From assembly GCF_000024925.1 (NCBI RefSeq), contig NC_013521.1, positions 1,736,001-1,800,000 of the forward strand: 64,000 nt of DNA, given 5' to 3'. Numbering within the stretch: the first letter of the stretch is position 1; every line of letters starts with the position of its first letter. The stretch comes from Sanguibacter keddieii DSM 10542 (GTDB taxonomy: Bacteria > Actinomycetota > Actinomycetes > Actinomycetales > Cellulomonadaceae). This document shows positions 1 through 7,462 of this stretch, piece by piece. The notes below the pieces were generated by a model. The model was not told where the DNA came from. It did no database searches and was given only the letters and a program-made list of their open reading frames with translations. The position numbers and the translations under genes were made by a program.

Positions 1-239
1 TCGAGGCGCTGCTCCTGGTGCAGACGGTCGTCGCGGCCGTGCTGCTCGCGACCGGAGACCACCCCGGTGTGCCGGTCGGCGAGCTGTGGGGCTACCTGGT
101 GACGGTGCTCCTCATCCTGCCGTTCGCGGCCGCGTGGGCCTTCGCCGAGCGCAGCCGGTGGAGCTCGGTGGTCATGGTGCTCGCCGCCGTGACCGTGATC
201 TTCCTCGAGTACCGGCTCGTGCTGATCTGGGGCCGATGA
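1..239 (+). CDS. Membrane protein, C-terminal part (cut by window edge)
   Basis: The reading frame is open from base 3 and continues upstream of the window, so the true start is not visible; a GTG at 18 is only an internal option. The visible roughly 79 residues hold three hydrophobic segments, separated by a short loop rich in Gly/Pro and by a basic loop (ERSRW), which suggests a small polytopic membrane protein. It ends 98 bp before the next membrane-protein gene on the same strand. I do not recognise a family and propose no function. Confidence 0.55.
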   Translation, partial: EALLLVQTVVAAVLLATGDHPGVPVGELWGYLVTVLLILPFAAAWAFAERSRWSSVVMVLAAVTVIFLEYRLVLIWGR

Positions 240-336
240 CGCGCCGACAGGCGCCGGTGACCGTGTCCCGACGACACCGGGCGGACGCCTGCAGCACCCG
301 CGACACCCGCATCACCCGCACGAGAGAAGGAACGAC

Positions 337-831
337 GTGGACCTAGACAGGACGGGTGGCTCGACCGCCTCCCCGCACAGCACCAGCTCGGGCTTCGGGC
401 GGCTGCTCGTCGCCGTCTACGCGATCCTCGCCCTCGCGGCGACGGTCCGCGGCGCCTACCAGCTCGTCGCGCACGGCTCCGAGGCCCCGCTGGCGTACTC
501 GCTGTCCCTGGCGGCCGGCATCGTCTACGTGGTCGCGACGCTCGCCCTGGCCAAGGGCACCGGCCGGTGGCGCACGGTCGCCTGGGTGACGGTGTCGATC
601 GAGCTCGTGGGGGTGCTCACCGTCGGTCTGCTCACAATCGTCGACGCGGGCGACTTCCCCGAGGCGACCGTCTGGTCGTCCTTCGGCCAGGGCTACGGCT
701 ACGTCCCGCTGGTCCTGCCCCTCGTGGGCCTCTTCTGGCTGTGGCGCACCCGCCCGACCGCAGCAGCGTCTGCAGCAACGTCCGCAGCGCCTTCTGTGCC
801 GTCAGAGCCCCCCGCGAACCCCGCCGCCTGA
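337..831 (+). CDS. Small four-helix membrane protein
   Basis: A 164-residue protein of unknown function. The GTG start at 337 is supported by AGAAGG about 7 nt upstream. After a hydrophilic Ser/Thr-rich N-terminus there are four predicted membrane helices (about residues 25-45, 50-68, 80-103 and 115-135). The tail is rich in Ala, Pro and Ser and probably disordered. It lies 34 bp before pyrD on the same strand and may be co-transcribed with it. No catalytic motif is visible and the family is not recognised. Confidence 0.7.
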   Translation: MDLDRTGGSTASPHSTSSGFGRLLVAVYAILALAATVRGAYQLVAHGSEAPLAYSLSLAAGIVYVVATLALAKGTGRWRTVAWVTVSIELVGVLTVGLLTIVDAGDFPEATVWSSFGQGYGYVPLVLPLVGLFWLWRTRPTAAASAATSAAPSVPSEPPANPAA

Positions 832-865
832 GTCACGTCCCCGACCTCCGAGGAGCCCGCACGCC

Positions 866-1894
866 ATGGTGTACCCCTTCATCTTCCGCACCGTCTTCCG
901 CCGGATGGACCCCGAGCAGGCGCACCACCTGGCCTTCCGTGCGATCGCACTGGTGGGGCGGACGCCGGTGCTCGGCGGCGTGGTCCAGGGCGCGCTCGCC
1001 CCGTACCTGCGCGGTCCGGGGGTCGAGGTCTTCGGGCGCCGGGTCCCGGCTCCCTTCGGTGTGGCCGGCGGCTTCGACAAGAATGCCGAGGCGGTGCGAG
1101 GCCTGACGATGCTCGGGTTCGGTTTCGTCGAGATCGGGACCGTCACGGCTCACGCGCAGCCGGGCAACGAGCGTCCGCGCCTGTGGCGCGAGATCGACCT
1201 CGGCGGCGTGCGCAACCGCATGGGCTTCAACAACGAGGGCGCGGCGGCTGCCGCCGAGCGTCTCGAGCGTCTGCGCTCGACCCGCTCGGGGCGCGCGGTG
1301 TTCGTCGGCGCCAACATCGGCAAGACGAAGGTGACTCCGGCGGCCGAGGCGGCCGGCGACTACGCGACGAGCGCGAGCCTGCTCGCACCGTGGGCCGACT
1401 ACCTCGTGGTCAACGTGTCCTCGCCCAACACCCCGGGGCTGCGTGACCTCCAGTCGGTCGACGCGCTGCGGCCGATCCTCGTCGCCGTGCGCGAGGCCGC
1501 CGACACGGCGACCGAGGCGGCGGGCCGCCGTCGTGTGCCGCTCCTCGTGAAGATCGCCCCGGACCTCGCGGACGACGACGTCGACGCGGTCGCGGACCTC
1601 GCGCTCGAGCTCGGCCTCGACGGTGTGGTCGCGGTCAACACGACCATCTCGCACGACCTCGGCGAGGGCGGGCTCTCCGGTCGTCCGCTCCTGCCACGCG
1701 GGCTCGAGGTGGTCGCGCGCCTGCGCAGCCGGCTCGGGGCGCGGCCGGTGATCATCGGCGTCGGCGGGATCACCACCGCCGCAGACGCGCAGGCCTACCT
1801 GGACGCCGGAGCGGACCTCACGCAGGGCTACACGGCGTTCATCTACGAGGGTCCGTTCTGGGCCTGCCGGATCAACAAGGAGCTCGTGCGATGA
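866..1894 (+). CDS. pyrD: Dihydroorotate dehydrogenase (quinone), class 2
   Basis: PyrD oxidises dihydroorotate to orotate in pyrimidine synthesis and passes electrons to membrane quinone. The 342-residue length and the N-terminal segment with [13 protein letters not shown] match the membrane-associated class 2 family. The FMN barrel follows: [10 protein letters not shown] (about 68-77), NRMGFNN (about 117-123), and [12 protein letters not shown] (about 183-194) with the Ser base typical of class 2. KIAPDL supplies an FMN-contacting lysine, and [10 protein letters not shown] lies near the end. A GAGGAG stands about 10 nt before ATG. The next small gene starts inside its stop codon (ATGA overlap), so the two are translationally coupled. 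Confidence 0.95.
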   Translation: MVYPFIFRTVFRRMDPEQAHHLAFRAIALVGRTPVLGGVVQGALAPYLRGPGVEVFGRRVPAPFGVAGGFDKNAEAVRGLTMLGFGFVEIGTVTAHAQPGNERPRLWREIDLGGVRNRMGFNNEGAAAAAERLERLRSTRSGRAVFVGANIGKTKVTPAAEAAGDYATSASLLAPWADYLVVNVSSPNTPGLRDLQSVDALRPILVAVREAADTATEAAGRRRVPLLVKIAPDLADDDVDAVADLALELGLDGVVAVNTTISHDLGEGGLSGRPLLPRGLEVVARLRSRLGARPVIIGVGGITTAADAQAYLDAGADLTQGYTAFIYEGPFWACRINKELVR

Positions 1895-2103
1895 CGACAC
1901 CCCAGTGGGCGTGGGCCTTCGAGGCCGCGGACGGCACGCCGGTCGAGGGCACCGTCAGCCCCGTGTTCACCAACCGGTTCGACGCCGAGCAGTGGCTCGG
2001 CCAGGGCTGGCGGGAGATGGCCGAGACCGGCATCGCGTCGGCTGTCCTGCTCGCCGAGGGCAAAGTCGCCGCGCCCGCGGTCCGGCTCTCGAGCGACGTC
2101 TGA
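1891..2103 (+). CDS. Small conserved protein coupled to pyrD
   Basis: A 70-residue soluble protein whose ATG overlaps the pyrD stop by 4 nt, so it is probably translated by termination-reinitiation. It is Trp-rich (QWAWAF, QWLGQGWREM), with no signal peptide and no membrane segment. The function is unknown and I do not recognise a named domain. A strong hairpin follows within 35 bp, making it the last gene of the pyrD operon. Confidence 0.75.
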   Translation: MTTPQWAWAFEAADGTPVEGTVSPVFTNRFDAEQWLGQGWREMAETGIASAVLLAEGKVAAPAVRLSSDV

Positions 2104-2136
2104 GCGACGCGCTGACACGAACGGACCAGCAGCGAC

Positions 2137-2180
2137 CGAGAGGCCCGGTGCGACGAGTGATCGTCGCACCGGGCCTCTCG
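2137..2180 (+). terminator. pyrD operon terminator
   Basis: Perfect 20-bp inverted repeat around a 4-nt loop (gtga at 2157-2160). It begins 33 bp after the last stop of the pyrD operon. There is no clear T-tract, as is common in GC-rich actinobacteria. It also lies downstream of the convergent aldo/keto reductase gene and may serve both. Confidence 0.85.
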
Positions 2181-2219
2181 TGGCTGTGCTGAGCTGTGCC
2201 GTCGGGCGAGACCCTACGG

Positions 2220-3233
2220 TCAGGCGACGCGGCCCTTGGGGGCGGTCTCTGCCGTCTTGCCCGGGTCGCGCTCGACGACGCCGCCGAGGATCGTGTCGAT
2301 CTTGGTCAGCAGCTCTTCGGGGATGACGACTCCCGAGGCCTTGACGTTCTCCGCCACCTGCTCGGGGCGCGAGGCACCGATGAGTGCGGCGGCGACGTTG
2401 TCGTTCTGGAGGACCCAGGCGACCGCGAGCTGGGCGAGCGAGAGGTCGAGCTCGTCGGCGACGGGCTTGAGCTCCTGCACGCGGCGCAGGACGTCGTCGT
2501 CGAGGAAGCGCTTGATCATGTTCGCGCCGCCCTTCTCGTCGGTGGCGCGCGACCCGGCGGGGAGCTCGGCCCCGGGGGCGTACTTGCCGGTGAGGACTCC
2601 CTGGGCCACGGGGGACCAGACGATCTGGGAGATGCCGAGCTCGGCCGAGGTCGGGACGACCTCTTCCTCGATGACGCGCCACAGCATCGAGTACTGCGGC
2701 TGCGAGGAGATGAGCTGGAAGCCGAGCTCCTTGGAGAGGGCGTGGCCGGCGCGGATCTGGTCGGCGGTCCACTCGCTCACGCCGATGTAGAGCGCCTTGC
2801 CCTGGCGGACGATGTCCGCGAAGGCCTGCATGGTCTCCTCGAGCGGCGTCTCGGTGTCGTAGCGGTGCGCCTGGTAGAGGTCGACGTAGTCGGTGCCGAG
2901 GCGGGTGAGGGACCCGTCGATCGACTCCATGATGTGCTTGCGCGAGAGCCCGGTGTCGTTGGGCCCGCCGGGGCCGGTGGGCCAGTAGACCTTGGTGAAG
3001 ATCTCGAGGGACTCGCGACGCTCGCCCTTGAGCGCGTCGCCGAGCACCTGCTCGGCCTTGGTGTTCGCGTAGACGTCCGCGGTGTCGAAGGTGGAGATGC
3101 CGGCGTCGAGCGCCGCGCGGACGCAGGCGGTCGCCGCGTCGTTCTCGACCTGCGAGCCGTGGGTGAGCCAGTTGCCGTAGGTGATCTCCGAGATCTTGAG
3201 GCCGGAGTTGCCGAGGTATCGATAGTTGACCAT
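2220..3233 (-). CDS. Aldo/keto reductase (Kv-beta / YghZ-like)
   Basis: A 337-residue NADPH-dependent aldo/keto reductase of the Kv-beta-like branch. The tetrad is visible: Asp50 and Tyr55 in FDTADVY, Lys81 in TKVYW and His123 in YQAHRYD. The cofactor-binding end is also present (WSPVAQGVLTGKY and IGASRPEQVAEN). Relatives reduce aldehydes such as methylglyoxal, but the substrate here cannot be told from sequence. The ATG at 3233 is preceded by TAGTCT with 6 nt between, so the mRNA is probably leaderless. It is monocistronic and convergent with the pyrD operon. Confidence 0.9.
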   Translation of the reverse strand: MVNYRYLGNSGLKISEITYGNWLTHGSQVENDAATACVRAALDAGISTFDTADVYANTKAEQVLGDALKGERRESLEIFTKVYWPTGPGGPNDTGLSRKHIMESIDGSLTRLGTDYVDLYQAHRYDTETPLEETMQAFADIVRQGKALYIGVSEWTADQIRAGHALSKELGFQLISSQPQYSMLWRVIEEEVVPTSAELGISQIVWSPVAQGVLTGKYAPGAELPAGSRATDEKGGANMIKRFLDDDVLRRVQELKPVADELDLSLAQLAVAWVLQNDNVAAALIGASRPEQVAENVKASGVVIPEELLTKIDTILGGVVERDPGKTAETAPKGRVA

Positions 3234-3239
3234 CTGGTC

Positions 3240-3245
3240 AGACTA
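3240..3245 (-). promoter_or_regulatory. -10 hexamer of aldo/keto reductase (leaderless)
   Basis: TAGTCT on the minus strand, 6 nt before the ATG at 3233; spacing and motif fit a leaderless transcript starting at or next to the start codon. Confidence 0.55.
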
Positions 3246-3254
3246 TCCGCGACG

Positions 3255-3293
3255 ACCGACACCGGCCGCCCGAGAGGGGCGACCGGTGTCGGT
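3255..3293 (-). terminator. Terminator of DUF3043 gene
   Basis: An 11-bp outer stem, one mismatch, then a 5-bp inner stem around gagag. It lies 33 bp beyond the stop of the DUF3043 gene and directly before the aldo/keto reductase promoter, so it insulates the two minus-strand genes. Confidence 0.75.
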
Positions 3294-3325
3294 TCGGTGC
3301 TGGCAGGCGCGGTGCGCCGTGGGGG

Positions 3326-3937
3326 TCAGCTGGTCGGGTACTGACCGTGCTTGACCATCGGCTTGGGCAGGCGTGCCCGGCGGATCTGGAAGGCGCGCAT
3401 CGCGGCGTAGCGACCGATCCCGCGCAGCTCGACGCCCTCGCCGAACTTGGCGACGAGACGCTTCTTGAGCGCGCGCCACATGATGAAGGTGTCGGCGATC
3501 GCGACGATGACCACGACGTAGACGGCGAGGATCGCGAAGACCGCGAGCTCGGGGATCTGGTTGCCGAAGAGCGTGACGACGAGGAAGGCGAGCGCGAGGA
3601 ACAGGAAGTACTCGGCGACGTTACGTCGGGCGTCGACCATGTCGCGCACGTAGCGCTTCACCGGTCCGCGGTCGCGGTAGGGGAGGTTCTTCTCGTCGCC
3701 GGTCTTCATCGCCTGGTACTCGACGTCGCGGGCGGCACGCTGCTTGGCGCGGGCGGCCTTGGCGGCGGCGCGGCGGTCGTCCGGGACCAGGGGACGCTTG
3801 TTGGCGGCCTGGGAGACCTTGCGCTTGGGCGTCGGTCGACCCTTGCCCGCCCGCTCGATGGCTTCCGCGGCCGCGACAGCGTCCTGGGTGCCGGTGGTCG
3901 GGACGGCGTCGTCTGAAGGCTTGCTACGTGAGAACAC
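3326..3937 (-). CDS. DUF3043 family membrane protein
   Basis: A 203-residue protein of the actinobacterial DUF3043 family, function unknown. The first ~100 residues are charged and rich in Lys, Arg and Ala (RRAAAKAARAKQRAARD), followed by the family's NLPYRDRGPVKRYVRD segment. Two membrane helices follow (about 107-127 and 131-150), then a basic cytoplasmic tail. The start is GTG at 3937, with TAAGAT 6 nt upstream, indicating a leaderless mRNA. It is divergent from the M20 dipeptidase gene, with only 84 bp between starts. Confidence 0.85.
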   Translation of the reverse strand: MFSRSKPSDDAVPTTGTQDAVAAAEAIERAGKGRPTPKRKVSQAANKRPLVPDDRRAAAKAARAKQRAARDVEYQAMKTGDEKNLPYRDRGPVKRYVRDMVDARRNVAEYFLFLALAFLVVTLFGNQIPELAVFAILAVYVVVIVAIADTFIMWRALKKRLVAKFGEGVELRGIGRYAAMRAFQIRRARLPKPMVKHGQYPTS

Positions 3938-3943
3938 GAGACG

Positions 3944-3949
3944 ATCTTA
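3944..3949 (-). promoter_or_regulatory. -10 hexamer of DUF3043 gene (leaderless)
   Basis: TAAGAT on the minus strand, 6 nt before the GTG at 3937. Confidence 0.55.
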
Positions 3950-4009
3950 GTCGACTCCTCGGCGGCCCAGACCGGCCCGTCAGGTGCGCCCCGTGACCCT
4001 CCCGCGCGA

Positions 4010-4015
4010 TACGGT
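4010..4015 (+). promoter_or_regulatory. -10 hexamer of M20 dipeptidase (leaderless)
   Basis: TACGGT, 6 nt before the GTG at 4022. This spacing is why the second of two consecutive GTG codons (4019, 4022) is preferred as the start. Confidence 0.5.
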
Positions 4016-4021
4016 GCGGTG

Positions 4022-5365
4022 GTGACTGATCTCAACGACCTCAGGTCCCGTGTCCACGACCTCTTCCCCGCCCTGCGTACCGACCTCGAGGCGCTCGTGC
4101 GTATCCCGAGCGTCTCCGCCCCGGCCTTCGACCAGGCGCACGTCGCGTCGAGCGCCGAGGCCGTCGCCGAGCTGCTCCGCGGCGCCGGCCTCGACGAGGT
4201 GCAGGTCCTCACCTCGGGCGAGAGCCGCCCCGCCGTCGTCGCCCGCCGGGCCGCGCCTGCCGGTGCCCCGACGGTGCTGCTCTACGCCCACCACGACGTC
4301 CAGCCTCCCGGCGACACCGCGTCCTGGGCGACCGACCCCTTCGTGCCCACCGAGCGGGACGGACGTCTCTACGGCCGCGGCGCGGCCGACGACAAGGCCG
4401 GCATCGTCGCTCACCTGGGTGCGCTCCGTGCGCTCGGCGACGACCTCGCCGTCGGCGTGACGGTGTTCGTCGAGGGCGAGGAGGAGATCGGCTCGCCGTT
4501 CTTCGGCGAGTTCCTCGCCGAGCACGCCGAGCTGCTCCGCGCCGACGTCATCGTCGTCGCGGACTCCTCCAACTGGAAGGTCGGCGTCCCCGGCCTCACC
4601 ACGTCGCTGCGCGGGCTGGTCGACTGCGAGGTCGAGCTGTCCGTCCTGTCGCACGCCGTGCACTCGGGCATGTTCGGCGGGCCCGTGCTCGACGCCATCA
4701 CGCTGCTGTCGCGCCTCATCGCGACCCTGCACGACGACGCCGGTGACGTCGCCGTCGCGGGCCTGGCCCACGCGCCCGACCCGACGGTCGACTACGACGA
4801 GGCGGACTTCCGCGCCGACTCGGGTCTGCTCGACGGCGTGCAGCTCGCGGGGACCGGGCCGATCTCCTCGCGCCTGTGGACCAAGCCGGCGCTGTCCGTG
4901 ATCGGCTTCGACGCGCCGACCGTCGCGCTGTCGTCCAACACCATCGCGCCGAAGGCCACCGCGAAGCTCTCGCTGCGTATCGCCGCCGGGCAGGACCCGG
5001 CCGCGGCTCTCGACGCGCTGCGGACGCACCTGCTCGACCACGCGCCGCTCGGCGCGAAGGTCGTCGTCCGTGACGGCGAGCTCGGCAAGCCCTTCCAGGC
5101 GCCCGCCGACTCCGCCGCGATGCGCGCCGCGCGCACGGCCTTCGAGCAGGCGTGGGATGTCCCGCCCGTCGACATCGGCATCGGCGGGTCCATCCCGTTC
5201 ATCGCCGACCTGCTCGAGGTCTTCCCCGACGCCGCGATCCTCGTGACCGGCGTCGAGGACCCGGACTCCCGCGCGCACGGCGCCGACGAGTCGGTCCACC
5301 TCGGCGAGCTCGAGAAGGTCGTCCTCGCCGAGGCGCTCCTGCTCGACGGGCTCGCCAAGGGCTGA
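4022..5365 (+). CDS. M20 family dipeptidase
   Basis: A 447-residue zinc metallopeptidase of the M20 family (CNDP/DapE-like), expected to cleave dipeptides in the cytoplasm. Metal ligands and catalytic residues are visible: HHD at about 90-92, the RGAADDK segment with the bridging Asp, the EEE of EGEEEIGS at about 153-155, and ADSSNW. The dimerisation domain carries HAVHSGMFGG. There is no signal peptide. Two GTG codons in a row could start it; I chose 4022 because TACGGT lies exactly 6 nt before it. A hairpin terminator follows within 20 bp. Confidence 0.88.
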   Translation: MTDLNDLRSRVHDLFPALRTDLEALVRIPSVSAPAFDQAHVASSAEAVAELLRGAGLDEVQVLTSGESRPAVVARRAAPAGAPTVLLYAHHDVQPPGDTASWATDPFVPTERDGRLYGRGAADDKAGIVAHLGALRALGDDLAVGVTVFVEGEEEIGSPFFGEFLAEHAELLRADVIVVADSSNWKVGVPGLTTSLRGLVDCEVELSVLSHAVHSGMFGGPVLDAITLLSRLIATLHDDAGDVAVAGLAHAPDPTVDYDEADFRADSGLLDGVQLAGTGPISSRLWTKPALSVIGFDAPTVALSSNTIAPKATAKLSLRIAAGQDPAAALDALRTHLLDHAPLGAKVVVRDGELGKPFQAPADSAAMRAARTAFEQAWDVPPVDIGIGGSIPFIADLLEVFPDAAILVTGVEDPDSRAHGADESVHLGELEKVVLAEALLLDGLAKG

Positions 5366-5383
5366 CAGCCCAGCAGTCAGCAC

Positions 5384-5418
5384 GAGAGCCGCCGTCCCGT
5401 TCAGGGGCGGCGGCTCTC
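5384..5418 (+). terminator. Terminator of M20 dipeptidase gene
   Basis: A 15-bp stem containing one G-T wobble, closing on gttca, 18 bp after the stop. Its last bases run into a 17-bp tandem repeat array. Confidence 0.75.
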
Positions 5419-5483
5419 TGCGTGCGCGGACCCTCTGCGTGCGCGGACCCTCTGCGTGCCCGGACTCTCCGCGTGCGCAGTGG
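5416..5483. repeat. 17-bp tandem repeat, four units
   Basis: Four head-to-tail 17-bp units. Units 1 and 2 (5416-5432, 5433-5449) are identical, ctctgcgtgcgcggacc. Unit 3 differs at two positions and unit 4 is more diverged. The array fills the space between the dipeptidase terminator and the end of the convergent thioesterase gene. Confidence 0.85.
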
Positions 5484-5507
5484 CTCGGTCGGTCAGCAGC
5501 GCAGGGC

Positions 5508-6035
5508 TCAGCCCCGGTGCGCGACGTCCATGGCGCGCGCCCAGGCGGCGACGTCCTCGGGCAGCTCGGGGCTGGTCTCCGGCCCGCCGAGCAGCGCGAC
5601 GACGTCAGGCGCCGGCACGCGGTCGCCGGTCTTGGACAGGAAGCGTCCGGCGACGATGCCGCGTGCGGCGAGCTGGCCGCCGGTGGTGATGACCTGCTCG
5701 AGGTAGGCGATGCGCGGGTCCCAGCCCATGACGCGGCTCGTGATCTCCACGCGTTGGCCGAGGGTCAGCGACCGGCGGTACTTGACGGTCGAGGCGGCCA
5801 CGACCGGGTACCAGCCCTTCTCGTTGAGCAGCGGCATCCCGCCGCAGTCGGCGAGGAGATTGCTGCGTCCGGTGTCCATCATGTTGAGATAGACCGCATT
5901 ATTCACATGGCGATAGATGTCCAGGTCTCCGGGACGGACGCGGGTGCGGGTCACCGAGGGATCGAGGACCGTCTGGCCGGGGATCGCCCGGCGGGGACGG
6001 AAGGTGGCGAGGGCGAGCTGGATCTGGCGGGTCAC
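5508..6035 (-). CDS. Acyl-CoA thioesterase, hotdog fold
   Basis: A 175-residue protein of the 4-hydroxybenzoyl-CoA thioesterase-like hotdog family, predicted to hydrolyse an acyl-CoA. The diagnostic N-terminal block is DLDIYRHVNNAVYL (about 37-50) with the Asp and HVNN motif. After it come a strand-rich region (VKYRRSLTLGQRVEI) and AYLEQVI. The preferred substrate is not predictable. The start is GTG at 6035, with TAGCGT 6 nt upstream (leaderless). It lies downstream of nadA on the same strand with a 97-bp gap, but its own promoter suggests separate transcription. Confidence 0.85.
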   Translation of the reverse strand: MTRQIQLALATFRPRRAIPGQTVLDPSVTRTRVRPGDLDIYRHVNNAVYLNMMDTGRSNLLADCGGMPLLNEKGWYPVVAASTVKYRRSLTLGQRVEITSRVMGWDPRIAYLEQVITTGGQLAARGIVAGRFLSKTGDRVPAPDVVALLGGPETSPELPEDVAAWARAMDVAHRG

Positions 6036-6041
6036 CCGGTC

Positions 6042-6047
6042 ACGCTA
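6042..6047 (-). promoter_or_regulatory. -10 hexamer of thioesterase (leaderless)
   Basis: TAGCGT on the minus strand, 6 nt before the GTG at 6035. Confidence 0.5.
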
Positions 6048-6132
6048 CTACGGCCCCCACCCGACGCAGACGTCAGGTGGAGGCCGTGAGGAGTGTCGCG
6101 GGCTGGATGCCGTCGGGGGAGACCTCCGCTGG

Positions 6133-7335
6133 TCAGAGCCCGGGCAGCGCGAGCATCTGGTCGAGCGCGACCCGTGCCCAGTGCGCGTCGTCGGCGTCGA
6201 CCACGATCGGGTTGACCACGCGCCCGGCGACGAGCGACTCCATGGTCCACACGAGGTGCGGCAGGTCGATGCGGTTCATGGTCGAGCAGAAGCACACCGT
6301 CGAGTCGAGGTAGTGCACGTTCTTGTCGGGGTGCGCCGCGGCGACGCGGCGGACGAGGTTGAGCTCGGTGCCGATGGCCCACGACGAGCCGGGCTCGGCG
6401 GCGTCGAGGGTCTTGATGATGAACTCGGTCGACCCGACGAGGTCGGCGGCGACGACCACCTCGTTCTTGCACTCGGGGTGGACCAGCACGTTGACGCCGG
6501 GCACCGCGGCGCGGATGTCCGTGACGTTCTTCTCGCTGAAGCGGCCGTGCACCGAGCAGTGCCCGCGCCACAGGATCATGCGGGCGTCGCTCAGCTGCTG
6601 CGTGGTGAGTCCGCCGCCGGGCTTGCGGGGGTCGTAGACCACGCAGTCCTCGGGGGACATGCCGAGCTTGAGCAGCGCGGTGTTGCGGCCCAGGTGCTGG
6701 TCGGGCATGAACAGCACCTTGCCGGTGCCGTCGACCCCGCCGACCTGGTCGAAGGCCCACCGCAGCGCGACCTCGGCGTTCGAGGACGTGCACACGGTGC
6801 CCGCGTGGCGGCCGGTGAAGGCCTTGATGGCCGCGGTCGAGTTCATGTAGGTGACGGGCAGCGTCTGGTCGGCGACGCCTGCGTCCTGCAGGACCTCCCA
6901 GCACTCCTCGACCTGGTCGATCGCGGCCATGTCGGCCATGGAGCAGCCGGCGGCGAGGTCCGGGAGGATCACCTGCTGGTCGTCGGAGGTGAGGATGTCC
7001 GCGCTCTCGGCCATGAAGTGCACGCCGCAGAAGATGATGAACTCGGCGTCGGGCCGTGCTGCTGCCTCGCGCGCGAGCTTGAAGGAGTCACCCGTGACGT
7101 CGGCGAAGTCGATGACCTCGTCGCGCTGGTAGTGGTGACCCAGGATGAACGCCCGGTCTCCCAGGGCGGCGCGGGCGGCACGGGCGCGCTCGACGAGGTC
7201 CGGGTCGCTCGCCGCGGGCAGCGCCCCGGCGCACTCGACGCCGCGCTCGGACGCGAGGTCCTTGCCCTGACCCAGCAGCAGCAGCGCGGGTGAGGGAGCC
7301 GGCTCGGAGAAGGTTGCGTTCAGCAGTGTGCTCAC
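6133..7335 (-). CDS. nadA: Quinolinate synthase
   Basis: NadA condenses iminoaspartate with dihydroxyacetone phosphate to quinolinate in de novo NAD synthesis, using a [4Fe-4S] cluster. The 400-residue protein shows ILGHHYQRDEVIDFADVTGDS, the first cluster cysteine in IFCGVHFMAE (Cys103), CTSSNAEVALRW, HPECKNEV and TVCFCSTMNRI. The start is GTG at 7335. NadA often lies with nadB and nadC in actinobacteria; neither is adjacent here. Its neighbours are a divergent glycerate-kinase-like gene and an Fe-S carrier, which fits its need for a cluster. A leaderless promoter is not clear. Confidence 0.95.
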   Translation of the reverse strand: MSTLLNATFSEPAPSPALLLLGQGKDLASERGVECAGALPAASDPDLVERARAARAALGDRAFILGHHYQRDEVIDFADVTGDSFKLAREAAARPDAEFIIFCGVHFMAESADILTSDDQQVILPDLAAGCSMADMAAIDQVEECWEVLQDAGVADQTLPVTYMNSTAAIKAFTGRHAGTVCTSSNAEVALRWAFDQVGGVDGTGKVLFMPDQHLGRNTALLKLGMSPEDCVVYDPRKPGGGLTTQQLSDARMILWRGHCSVHGRFSEKNVTDIRAAVPGVNVLVHPECKNEVVVAADLVGSTEFIIKTLDAAEPGSSWAIGTELNLVRRVAAAHPDKNVHYLDSTVCFCSTMNRIDLPHLVWTMESLVAGRVVNPIVVDADDAHWARVALDQMLALPGL

Positions 7336-7462
7336 GTCCCCATGTTCTCACAGGCGGCAGTCTCACCTGCGGGAGCGCACGGGGTGCCGGCGAGAGGTCA
7401 GGCGACGCTCGGGGAGGTGTCGGCGACGCGTCGCGCGGGCGTCGGCAGGGCAGGATGTGGGG

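Noticed and set aside
2220-3233. Potassium channel beta subunit proper
   Set aside because: The protein is Kv-beta-like, but no channel gene is nearby and bacterial members act as reductases.
5416-5483. Tandem repeats read as a CRISPR array
   Set aside because: Units are only 17 bp and directly adjacent, with no spacers and no cas genes; the same holds for the array at 54214-54298.
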